Assembly: GCA_035048815.1 (NCBI GenBank)
Contig: JAUCBN010000062.1
Coordinates: forward strand, 5,218,001-5,282,000
Reading direction: 5' to 3'
From: Abelmoschus esculentus
Lineage: Eukaryota > Streptophyta > Magnoliopsida > Malvales > Malvaceae
Length of the DNA stretch: 64,000 bases
In this document: piece after piece, positions 11,301 through 21,900 of the stretch
Layout: each line of letters starts with the position of its first letter
Numbering within the stretch: position 1 is the first letter of the stretch
Program-made: the position numbers and the translations under genes
Notes under the pieces: model-generated
Told to the model about the DNA's origin: nothing
The model's database searches: none
What the model saw: only the letters and a program-made list of their open reading frames with translations

Positions 11301-11876
11301 CTTAATGTGAGATTCTGAGTAGTCCCATGTGAGATTTCGGATCGGATGAGTCTCCTAGTGTCGGGTTGACATTGGCCGTCATTTTTGAATTATTTACTTT
11401 ATGCTTTGGTTTTGTTTTCCATATCATGTGTTTAGGCGATTACGGAAGCGTCAATGATTCATATCATATTGTCATATTTCATCTAGCATGTGCATAGTTA
11501 TGATTCACTTGAAGCATAATCGATAGGTTGTCTATCCATTAAGCTTTAGTAGCTTAGAGTTTCGTAATGTGTTTTCCTGCATAGGTAAGTAGAAGAGCGA
11601 GCGTGGTGGAGCACTATCATCGTGGGACTTCAGCATTGACCGGTTGTTAGAGTACAATTGCTAGATTTAGTGGGCTATGTATTCGTAGGACTCCTTGTTG
11701 TAATTATAACTATTTATTTAATTTGTATTGGTCAAATGTTTTGTTAAACCATATTTGAAGCTCCTAATCTATTTTGGATTGATGATATGAATTGGATTTG
11801 ATTTAAAATATGAAAAATTTTATGAGAATGGTTTGCGCTTGTGGACCAAATATGGCATTCAAGTCAGGGTGTTACA
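11301..11876 (+). repeat. 3' LTR remnant of the decayed Tekay-like element
   Basis: This is parallel to 8015-8577. It has a decayed hairpin-array relic (11300-11350), a segment containing TCATGTGTTTAG, the hairpin TAAGCT/AGCTTA at 11540-11556, and the canonical end TGTTACA at 11870-11876. The LTR start is missing. Confidence 0.75.
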
Positions 11877-13840
11877 ATATATTTTGATAAAAATATTTTA
11901 AATAACTAAATAAAAATATATACTTTAGGAAGGCTTTTGGATCACGGAATATAAAGTTACCTCTAGGAATAAGATTATCGGAATGTAACATTACTTAGAC
12001 ACATTGCTTTGTTTGGTTTATTTTGTAGGAATATAAGATTCTAGTATTTAGTTTGGTGAATAATAAGGTTAATTACAAAAAAAAACATTTATCAATTTTT
12101 CCTTATGATATAATTTTTAAACAAGTTAAATTTTAATTACTAAATTAAAAATATTTAAAAAATTATAAAACTATTTTTGTAACATTATTTCAAATTTTAT
12201 AAAAAAATCATATTTATAATTAATTAATATATTAAATTATTTTTAAAAAATATATTTACATATCTTTATTCTATTTAATATTTTTTTTTCACAAAATATT
12301 AAATGTTTAATAAATTTAGATTTTTATTTTTATTATATTGGACCATTTATTTAAAAAATTAAAATAAATAATATAACAAATATAAAAGTAAAAGTGAAAA
12401 ATAAATAAATAAATAAACTTACTGAATTTTTAAGATTAAAAATATCTTATAAATCAAATAGTAAAATTAATAAGATCATATCTTAACACATTCAATATCA
12501 AGAAAAATACAATCTCATCTTATAATCTTAAAACATCATAAATACAATGTTAATAAAAATACATTATTAAACGATACAACATTATTTTAATATATATATA
12601 ACACTATTTTTATATTAAAATAATATTAGATAAAAAATATTTATACTATAAATAATTAGTTACCTATTTAAAAATATAATATAAGATAAACATAATTTAT
12701 TATCATAAAGATAAAATATCTAAAGAGGAGGAAATTATGTAATACCTAAGAGAATAAAGGAAATAACATTCTCAGTATTTGACATAAAACTATAAATTTA
12801 AAAAAAAAAATATTACCACTAATACTTTCAAATGAGAATACGTTTAAATCAAACATAAAAATATAAATTTAGAAAAATTTATTACCACTGATACTTCATA
12901 TTTTACATAAACGAAACGTACCTTATATACTTATTTATAACATAAATCAATCTTAAATTTAAAAATTAAAATAACTGTAGATCTTAATTAATTAATATTA
13001 AACTAAAAACTTAAAAATGTATTATACCAAAAACTTTAGAAAAGATTATTAATGTTATTCATTAAATGACTCCGTTTTAAGTATTTATATTTGTGTGAAA
13101 TAATATCTATTTATTTATCTATATATATTTTTATTTTTTTAATAATATATATTTTATAAATTAATTAATTAAATTATTTTTAAAAAAATAAAAATCATTT
13201 TTTAAAGAAACCACTTATTGAGTTAAATAATAAGATAAATCTATCACATGCTCAAACACTATTGAACATCATTAAATTAATTAATAAAGATTAATAATTT
13301 AAAAGACCCAATGTATAACTAATTTAATTAAAATTTTATTTTATATAATTTATAATTATATGTTAAATTCTTAAATTTTTTATTTTTATTAATTAATTTA
13401 ATAATATTTAATATTAATAATATTAACCGTTTTCTATGTATATCATAGAATTTTCTTAAATAATATCATTCTTTTGAATCTTAAAAAGTAAAACCACAAT
13501 CATACCCTGCATTTCTTTCTATTCTCAACCTGTAGGAGTATTTTTTTATATGAATAGCGTGCCTTCATCCTCTTCGCATACCTACCGTCTCCAATTAAAA
13601 TTTCGAGCACTATAATTATGTTTTGTTTTGTACTTCTCCCTTTAAAAATCATTAAAAATTTTAATTTAATTTTTAAATCTTAAATTATATATTTTAAAAA
13701 TATATATTTTTTAATTTTTTAAATTATAATTATAATTTTAATATTAAACTTTAAATCTAAACACTAAAATTTATTACTTTATAAAATTATCGACAAAGGC
13801 ATCATAAAAAATATAAAGAATTTGCATTTCATATCTCCTC
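11877..13840. other. AT-rich intergenic spacer upstream of C4H
   Basis: This is almost pure A/T with poly-T and ATTA runs. I find no ORF longer than shadows, no RNA gene and no clear transposon ends. It probably holds decayed repeats and the distal C4H promoter. Confidence 0.6.
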
Positions 13841-13841
13841 C

Positions 13842-13939
13842 ACCTACCTCATCTCATTTCCACCACTCTTCTTCCCCACCAACCCCCCACCGCACTACCC
13901 AATCGCCAACCTAACCTTCAGGCTTCATCCTTTATAAAA
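13842..13939 (+). promoter_or_regulatory. C4H core promoter with three AC elements and a TATA box
   Basis: Three different AC (H-box-like) elements lie within 75 bases: ACCTACC at 13842-13848 (AC-I), ACCAACC at 13878-13884 (AC-II) and ACCTAAC at 13909-13915 (AC-III). TATAAAA follows at 13933-13939, about 50 bases before the ATG at 13988. AC elements are the known binding sites of R2R3-MYB factors that switch on lignin and phenylpropanoid genes, so their position fits C4H control. The start of transcription is inferred to be near 13963. Confidence 0.75.
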
Positions 13940-13987
13940 TCCACTCAACACCAATCCTCCATAGCCCCAAACCACCATAACTCCACC

Positions 13988-16035
13988 ATGGACCTCCTAC
14001 TCCTAGAGAAAGTTCTCATCTCCCTCTTTTTCACCATCATCTTCGCCATCCTAGTAGCCAAACTACGTGGCAAACGCTACAAGCTCCCCCCAGGCCCTCT
14101 CCCCGTTCCCATCTTCGGAAACTGGCTCCAAGTCGGCGATGACTTGAACCACCGCAACCTCACCGACTTAGCCAAGAAGTTCGGCGACATCTTCTTGCTC
14201 CGCATGGGACAACGCAACCTCGTGGTAGTCTCTTCCCCGGAGCTGGCCAAAGAAGTCCTGCACACCCAGGGAGTCGAGTTCGGTTCCAGGACGAGGAATG
14301 TGGTGTTCGACATCTTTACGGGCAAAGGACAGGATATGGTTTTCACGGTCTACGGTGAGCACTGGCGCAAGATGAGGAGGATCATGACCGTCCCTTTCTT
14401 CACCAACAAGGTTGTCCAGCAATATCGACACGGATGGGAGGCCGAGGCCGCCAGTGTCGTCGAGGATGTAAGAAAGAACCCGGAGGCGGCGACAAACGGG
14501 ATTGTTTTGAGGAGGAGACTGCAGCTCATGATGTACAATAACCTGTACAGGATCATGTTCGACAGGCGGTTCGAAAGCGAGGATGATCCTTTGTTTGTTA
14601 AGCTCAAGGCTTTGAATGGGGAGAGGAGTAGATTGGCACAGAGTTTTGAGTACAACTATGGTGATTTTATCCCCATTTTGAGGCCTTTTTTGAGAGGGTA
14701 TTTGAAGCTGTGCAAGGAAGTGAAGGAGATGAGGTTGCAGCTTTTCAAGGATTATTTCCTTGAGGAAAGGAAGTAAGTTTTTTTTTTTAATTCCTATGGA
14801 GTTGAGAAAAAAATTCTATTTATTTTGAGTTGAATCGAATTTTACTCCTATATTTTAGTTGATTATCAAAACCAGGACTGAAGTATATGGGGAATGTAAA
14901 TCTCTGCAGGAAACTTGCAAGCACACAGAGAAGTGACAACAATGCTCTGAAATGTGCCGTTGATCACATTCTTGATGCTCAGCAGAAGGGAGAGATCAAT
15001 GAAGACAATGTTCTTTACATTGTTGAGAACATTAATGTTGCTGGTAAGAATCCTAATTTCTTATTTGGATTATGTACGGATAGATTTGAAAATTGGGTTA
15101 CTTTTAGATTTGGAAATTAGTCTAAATTTGAACTATTAGATAAAAGTTTAAAATCTTCACAATCAACTAATTGCTCAAGCTAAATGAGATTTAGGAGTTT
15201 GAATTTTAATATTATAAATAGAGAAATCTGGATTACGAGGGTTTCTCCGCAGCAATTGTTGCAAAATCTGATTAGTTGACCGATGGATCAGAATTTGTTT
15301 TTTATACACAAAAGTCAAAATCTTGGACTTATTACCAATTACCTACACACCTAAGCTTTTAGGTACACATTTGTCAATCCTTTTTTTTTTCCTATGGCAA
15401 TTTGGTTCAACTCTCTGCATTCTCATTGTGTTGCAGCCATTGAAACAACCTTATGGTCAATTGAATGGGGCATTGCTGAGCTTGTGAACCATCCCGAGAT
15501 CCAGCAGAAGGTCCGAGACGAGATTGACACCGTACTAGGTCCCGGCGTGCAGGTTACCGAACCCGACATGCATAAGCTTCCGTATCTGCAGGCTGTTATC
15601 AAGGAGACTCTCAGGCTCCGCATGGCCATCCCTCTGTTGGTGCCACACATGAACCTCCACGATGCTAAGCTAGCAGGGTACGATATCCCCGCGGAGAGCA
15701 AGATCCTTGTCAATGCATGGTGGTTAGCCAACAACCCGGCACAATGGAAGAACCCTGAAGAGTTCAGGCCCGAGAGGTTCTTCGAGGAGGAATCTAAGGT
15801 GGAGGCCAATGGGAACGATTTCAGGTATCTTCCTTTCGGTGTCGGGCGGAGGAGCTGTCCGGGGATTATTCTTGCACTACCAATCCTGGGGATCACATTG
15901 GGACGTTTGGTGCAGAACTTCGAGCTATCGCCTCCTAAGGGACAGTCGAAGCTCGATACCTCGGAGAAAGGTGGTCAGTTCAGCTTGCATATCCTGAAGC
16001 ATTCAACTATTGTGGCAAAGCCACGGGTGTTTTGA
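13988..16035 (+). CDS. C4H: Trans-cinnamate 4-hydroxylase, CYP73A (3 exons, 505 aa)
   Basis: This P450 converts trans-cinnamate to p-coumarate with NADPH-P450 reductase on the ER membrane, the second step of phenylpropanoid synthesis. Exons are 13988-14772 (785 bp), 14910-15043 (134 bp) and 15437-16035 (599 bp). All introns are GT-AG, and 137 and 393 bp long. The product is 505 residues, the usual class I CYP73A length. The sequence shows an N-terminal membrane anchor (residues 3-23), the PPGP hinge (34-37), the I-helix motif AAIETT (306-311), the K-helix ExxR (E363-R366), FRPERF, and the heme loop PFGVGRRSCPG with the Cys ligand near 447. The start codon context ACCATGG is strong. No damage is visible. 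Identification rests on near-complete agreement with the family pattern. Confidence 0.97.
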
Positions 16036-16533
16036 TTAACGAGATTTTCTTGAAAAAATTGGGATTTTATGAACTTATTTATCGCTTTGTTGGGTATAAA
16101 TTTGTAAGATGTATGCATGCTTGCATTGTTTGATATAAAATCAATGTCCTAATTAAGCTTTTTTTTTCTATCATATTTTATTAATATCCTAGTTTTTTAT
16201 CTACGAAGTAGAGAATGATGGTACGGGAGGTATAAATCATGTATCTCTAATCATGTTTTCTTCTATGTTTATTCTTTAAATTAGTGGGTTTAAAATTTAA
16301 AGTTAAAGTTTAACGAATTAAGGATAGAGTATATTTTTAGGGTTTGAGGTTTAAGGTTAAAGGATGTGTAAAATTAGAGTTATAGTTTAAAAATTATTTT
16401 TTAAGAATTTTTTAATATAAAACATAAGAAAGGGTATGATTAAGGGGCAAAGGGTCTAAGTCAATACTAAAACATCTTAAATAGGACAGAAAGAATAATT
16501 TTTATGCATGCTTTTAATATAATAATATCAATT
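16036..16533. other. C4H 3' region and short spacer
   Basis: This is the 3' untranslated region followed by AT-rich spacer with degenerate TTTAGGGTTT-like repeats near 16330-16390. I cannot place the polyadenylation site with certainty. The complete Tekay-like element begins about 500 bases after the stop codon. Confidence 0.55.
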
Positions 16534-16538
16534 AGTAT

Positions 16539-18731
16539 TGTAACGACCCGGATTCGGATCCGAGTGCCGGTTTAACCCAATGGGTTTGGGCCTTGGTTTT
16601 GGGCCCGGGTTAGTGTGGTTTTGGGCCTTAGGCTTGTTGGGCTTGTTAGGATGTCGGGCTTATGAGTTGTTGGTGAGGACTTTTTGGTAAATGCCTAATT
16701 AGATGACAAAGAGGGGGGGAGAGAGTTACTCCTCTGCAGAGATGATCTCACATCTCTTTTTCTTTTCTTCTCATCTTCCCCATCTTGTTAGCAAGGAAAA
16801 GTAAGAGCTAAAGGTAAGATCTTTAAGAGTTATGGTTGGAATCTTGTTGTTGTGGTAGAGGAGATGTTATAGGACTGTTGGGTATCTATAAAACAAGCTA
16901 AAGAAGTGTTAATTTGGTGGAGAGAAAGGTTTAAGGGGGGGTTTTGAGGGGAGTACGGGATTGGGTTTTTGGAGAGCCTAAATCCTAGTTGTTAGTGTTT
17001 TTAAGCTTTAAGGAGCATCTTAGAGTGGTTCTAAGTTATTGTTACTCTTCCCTTTGTAGAGAAACAAGTGGAAGAGCCATCATCAAGCTTGAGGAAGAAG
17101 AAATCTTGAGGTTGAGCTTGGAGCTCGGGTTGTGGCTTTCTTGCTGTTTTTAGCTCAAGGTTGGTACTCCCAACTCGTTCTTTACATCTTGCATACCATG
17201 GTAGTTGCATACATATAGATGTTGAGGTATGTGTGTGTTGATTGGTGCTTGACATGCTTTAATGGTGGATTTTGGATTTGGATGTTAAATAAGTTGGAAC
17301 TGATGTTAAAATGCCTTAATCACCTCTAGAAATGTTTAGAAACGCTTTAGAATTGATTGGATCGAGTTTAGGAATGAATCCTAGAAATTTTTCTAAGTGC
17401 AGACCTGTTTTTCGTGCAGGGGTATCGATACTCGGGCTACCGGTATTGATACCCATAAGTGGTTTTTGGCTAAGTGGCCAGGTGTATCGAACCGGGTCCA
17501 GTGGCATAATGGCATCGATACCCGTATCGATGCTGGAGGGCCCCCTTTTGTTGACTTTGAAAATGGTCAAAGGGTATCGATACCCAAGGTTCGATGCCTT
17601 CTTTGGGTAGGTATTGAGGCAGGGTGGTTCGATACCCTATATAGGGGTATCGATACCCTTGCGAAAACTCGACAAGATAAGCTTTATTTGGAGTTCGATA
17701 AGGGGTTTAAAGGCTATAATGAATCTTGTAATTAATAAAATGAATGGTTAACACAAGATTGACGTATTAAAACCTTGAATGACTAAATTATGTTAAGTCT
17801 TGATATTTTGATGTGAGGATCCTAGGTGGATCGTTTATGTGTGTTGAGTCCTTGATTGATGGAAATCCGGATATCCAAAAGTGTTGCAACACGTCGAAGG
17901 CCATCCGATGTAACATTCCGGGTGATGATTTTGAAGACCTTCCCGAATGTAGGATCCCGATGCTGTGTGGACGCGGGCCTCATTCGATGATACTCGATGT
18001 GACATTCCGAGTATGGGATTTGGAGGATCCCGATGCTGTGTGGACGCGGGCCTCAAATCCCGGATGTAGGATCCCGATGCTGTGTGAACGCGGGCCTCAT
18101 CCTGAGTATGGGATCCCGATGTTTTGTGGACGCGGGCCCTACTCGTAGTGTAGGATCCCGATGCTGTGTGGACGCGGGCCTCGCTACTTTATGTTGTTGC
18201 TTGACATGTATATGCTGTGTGCATCATTATACATTGTTTATGCCATGTAGTAGGCAAGCATGCTAGATCATCATATCATGCACGATATTTTATATGTTAT
18301 GCTTTACTGCTTATGATATGCATGATGTTGGCCGAGTTCGGCGTATCCACTGAGCTTTCGTAGCTCAACGTTCGAAATATGTTTTCGTGCGTAGTTTAGG
18401 TGAAGCCGGTTCGTGGAGCACCATCAAGGTTGGATTTCAGCATCGACCGTGTTGTTAGAGTACATGTATTAGATTTAGTGGGCTTGTACTATGTCGAACC
18501 CTATGTAATGTAACTCTGTTTATTTTAATTTCGGTCAAATGTTTTAATGGTTTGTAATATTTTGGAGCTCCGATCACATTATACTATTTTGGGCTTGCAT
18601 TTTATCTTAATGGATTTTATGAATCATATTTGGATTGAATTTGATTTTAATTTGTTGGGCTTTTGGAAGAAATTTTTGAAACACAGGTTTTGGGCCGGAG
18701 GCCCAATGTGACATCCGGGTCGGGTGTTACA
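16539..18731 (+). repeat. 5' LTR (full length, 2193 bp)
   Basis: In order it holds: the conserved start; a pyrimidine-rich segment near 16745-16790; a cluster of GTATCGATAC palindromes (17420-17660), including the 22-base inverted repeat GCATCGATAC/GTATCGATGC around 17512-17533; an array of hairpins (17902-18187); a hairpin TGAGCT/AGCTCA (18351-18367); and the end TGTTACA. Short ORFs inside (17332-18266) are by-products of the repeats. Confidence 0.93.
17902..18187 (+). repeat. Array of hairpins with constant apex and changing stems
   Basis: Five units contain the core CCGATGCTGTGTGGACGC and two contain the core CGATGTRACATTCC. Each is bracketed by complementary arms that differ from unit to unit: CGAATG/CATTCG (17944-17949, 17981-17986), ATACTC/GAGTAT (17990-17995, 18009-18014), GGGATTTG/CAAATCCC (18015-18022, 18054-18061), GGATG/CATCC (18062-18066, 18098-18102), GAGTA/TACTC (18104-18108, 18140-18144) and GTAGTG/CGCTAC (18145-18150, 18182-18187, one G-T pair). 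The first unit, near 17902-17924, is CATCC/GGGTG. The function is unknown. Confidence 0.85.
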
Positions 18732-18736
18732 TTTAG

Positions 18737-18748
18737 TGGTATCAGAGC
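18737..18748 (+). other. Primer binding site, initiator tRNA-Met type
   Basis: TGGTATCAGAGC lies five bases after the 5' LTR end, the standard plant primer site complementary to initiator tRNA-Met. Confidence 0.95.
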
Positions 18749-18905
18749 TTAGGTTGAGTCGGTTCTAGGAAGTCCCCGGGGGAGTCTAGTGTGTTATATA
18801 GGTGTTAGACAAGTACATGCCCACGAGTCGATATCGTACTTTCTTTAAAGATGAAATTTTGATGGTGTACTCTTGTTGTTGTTCTTTGTGCAGAAGTAGT
18901 TGAGT

Positions 18906-21900
18906 ATGCCGAGACGTGTGAGGGATCAAGAGGAAAGCTGTGGTTCTCGTGGAGGAGGCTCCGACTATGAGTATGAGCCTGATGAGGAGGTGCTGTCGGA
19001 TGATGCAGTTGGTCAAGGGGCCAACTACTTTGCTCAGTTGAACCAGACCCTGCGCAGGATAGTGAGAGCTATACCGAGGCCATCTTCTACGCCTCATGAG
19101 GCACCGGTCGAGAGGATGCGGAGACAGGGAGCTGTGGACTTCTTTGGTACGGGACAGGATAATCCCGTGCAGGCTGATTAGTGGTTGCATGACACAAGGT
19201 GGATCATGAGACAGATGAGGTTGAGATCAGAGGACAAGTTGTCGTGTGTGTTGTCGCTTCTGAAAGGCAACGCGAGAGAGTGGTGGGAGACAGTTGAACA
19301 GGGCTGGTATCTTCATCGTCTTAAGTGGGAGGACTTCCTTGAGGAGTTTGAGAGCAAGTATGTGGGTGAGACTCACATCGACACCTTGAGGGAGCGGTTT
19401 ACCCATCTTGTCTAGGGGAACCGTTCGGTCTTTGCTTATGAGCAGGAGTTTCTTCAGTTGAGTCGGTACACCCCCGAACTTGTGGCTACAGAGAAGATGA
19501 GATGTAAGAGGTTCTTGAGAGGTTTGAGGAAGAAGATCCAGACTTATCTCACTGTCGCACCGCCTAAGGTGTTTTCTCAGTTGGCTGCTAGTGCCAAATC
19601 GTTGGAGCAGGTTCAGGGTTTGACCTATGGGCCGTCTGTTGGCCAGGGAGCCACCGGGGGAGCTAGTCAGAGTCATGTGGGTAACTCTTAGTCTCACTCC
19701 GGGAGGAGTAGGAGTCGTTGGAATCAGAGTAGAGGAGCATCGAATCAGGGTTCGAGGTCGAACCAGAGATCAGAGTTTGTGGGGCGTAGGAGTCAGTTTG
19801 TGTCTTCTACTGCTAGAGGTCTGGAGGGTTTGCAGCGGAGCGCCAGTGTTCAGGTTTGCAATCAGTGTGGCCAGAATCATCGAGGACCGTGTTGGGGCAA
19901 TGCCAGGGTCTGCTTTCAGTGTGGGTCTTCGGAGCACTTTGTGAGGGACTGCCCAGAGGTTGTGACATCTCCACCAGGTCAGGCTCACAGGACTGTGTTC
20001 CAGGCCCAGAGAGGTCGTGGGTTTTCGCGTGGTGGAGCTAGCCATGCATCAGGAGGTACCTTCCAGTCCACTGCTAGAGCACCGGCGAGACAGTATGCGG
20101 TGAGGGCACAGAAGGACTGTGCTGCGACATATGTGATCTCAGGTACGTTCAGTTTGTTCTCTGTTCCTATAGTTGCTCTTGTGGACTCGGGATCTACCCA
20201 CTCGTATATCCGTAGCGGGATATCGGAGTAGTGGGGGTTACCAGCGGAGGATCTAAAGGTAGGAGTCCGTGTGACCAGTCCGTTGGGGTTAGATGTGTTG
20301 GTGGATAAGGTTTACCGGAGGTGTCCGATCGAGGTACAAGGATCTATCTTTCCAGCCGACCTCATAGTTTTGCCGTTTTAGGAGTTCGACGTAATCCTTG
20401 GGATGGATTGGTTGTTCGAACACGATGCGAGCTTAGGGTACAGATCTAAGAGTTTGAAGCTTCGAGTAGTTGATGGTTCTAAGCTTGTTGTGAGGGGTGA
20501 GAGAAACCCGTGTTTAGCGAATGTTGTGTCATCTTTGTCAGCTCAGAGGTTGATCCAGCAGGGTTGTGAGGCGTTCTTAGCTCACGTGGTGGATGTGAGT
20601 GTTGAGAGTCCAGCTTTAGAGAGTTTGAGGACAGTTTGTGAGTACCCAGATGTGTTTCCAGAGGAGTTGCCCGGTTTACCACCCGATCGTGAGTTGGAGT
20701 TTCGGATAGAGGTTTTGCCGGGTACGGCACCGGTGTCCATAGCGCCGTATCGTATGGCACCGGCGGAGATGAGAGAGTTGAAGCAACAGATCCAGGAGTT
20801 GCTTGAGAGAGGTTTTATTCGACCGAGTGTGTCACCGTGGGGAGCACCGGTTTTGTTTGTGAAGAAGAAGGACGGATCGATGAGGATGTGCATTGACTAC
20901 CGTCAACTCAACAAGGTCACGATCAAGAACCGTTACCCTTTGCCTAGGATCGATGACCTGTTTGATCAGTTGAGGGGCGCTCGTGTGTTTTCTAAGATAG
21001 ATCTGAGGTCAGGGTACTACCAGTTGAAGGTGGTGGAAGAGGATGTCCAAAAGACCGCTTTTAGGACGCGGTACGGGCATTATGAGTTCTTGGTGATGCC
21101 GTTTGGGCTCACGAATGCACCTGCAGCTTTCATGGACTTGATGAACCGGATCTTTCAGCCGTATCTAGATCAGTTTGTGGTTGTGTTCATCGACGACATC
21201 TTGGTGTATTCACGCTCAGAGGAGGAGCATGACTATCACCTTAGAGTGGTTCTTCAGGTTTTGAGGGATAGGCGTCTGTACGCCAAGTTTAGTAAGTGTG
21301 AGTTTTGGTTGTCTGAGGTGGCGTTTCTTGGCCACATAGTTGCAGCGGATGGAATCCGAGTAGATCCTCAGAAAATCCAAGCTGTGGTGGAGTGGAAACC
21401 ACCAAGGAATGTATCGGAAGTCCGTAGTTTTCTTGGGCTTGCTGGATACTATAGGAGGTTCGTTAAGGGTTTTTCGATCATAGCGGCACCTTTGACCAAG
21501 TTGCTTCAGAAAGGTGTCCCGTTTGTGTGGAATGAAAGAAGACAACGGAGTTTTGAGCAGCTTAAGGCTTATCTGCCAGAGGCTCCGGTCTTGACGCAAT
21601 CGGAACCGGGGAAGGATTATGTGGTGTTTAGTGATGCTTCCTTGAATGGGTTAGGTTGTGTGCTTATGCAAGAGGGTAAGGTGGTTGCTTACGCCTCAAG
21701 GCAGTTGAAACCCCATGAGAGGAACTATCCTACGCATGATCTTGAGCTTGCGGCGGTTATCTTCACTTTGAAGATATGGAGGCATTACCTCTACGGGGAG
21801 AAATGCTACATCTACACCGACCACAAGAGTTTAAAGTATCTGCTTACCCAAAAAGAGTTGAATCTGAGACATCGTCGGTGGATAGAGTTGTTGAAGGACT

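Larger units (their letters stand above)
598..11876 (+). mobile_element. Decayed Tekay-like Ty3/gypsy element with nested insertions
   Basis: Pieces of one old element can be followed across later insertions. 5' LTR pieces lie at 598-850, 1402-1723 and 7986-8577, a broken gag-pol at 8578-11300, and a 3' LTR piece at 11301-11876 ending in TGTTACA. LTR pieces at 8390-8577 and 11590-11780 match each other closely. They also resemble the 3' part of the complete element's LTR: a GAGCT/AGCTC-type hairpin, then a segment containing GCATTGACC. The 5' LTR lost its last part together with the primer site and gag start. The 3' side lost the RNase H to integrase region. The left boundary is uncertain and may lie outside the window. 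Confidence 0.75.

Noticed and set aside
15394..15436. Upstream extension of C4H exon 3 as coding
   Set aside because: The frame is open into intron 2, but the acceptor at 15435-15436 and the expected AAIETT junction show it is intronic.
17953..18190. CRISPR-like pattern of repeats and variable spacers
   Set aside because: The repeats are 24-30 bases with irregular 12-45 base spacers inside an LTR, and the spacers are complementary arms of hairpins. This is a plant nuclear retrotransposon with no cas genes.
17332..18266. Several overlapping ORFs of 70-112 codons in the 5' LTR (and 24150-24566 in the 3' LTR)
   Set aside because: They are produced by the in-frame tandem units on both strands, have repetitive composition and no family resemblance.
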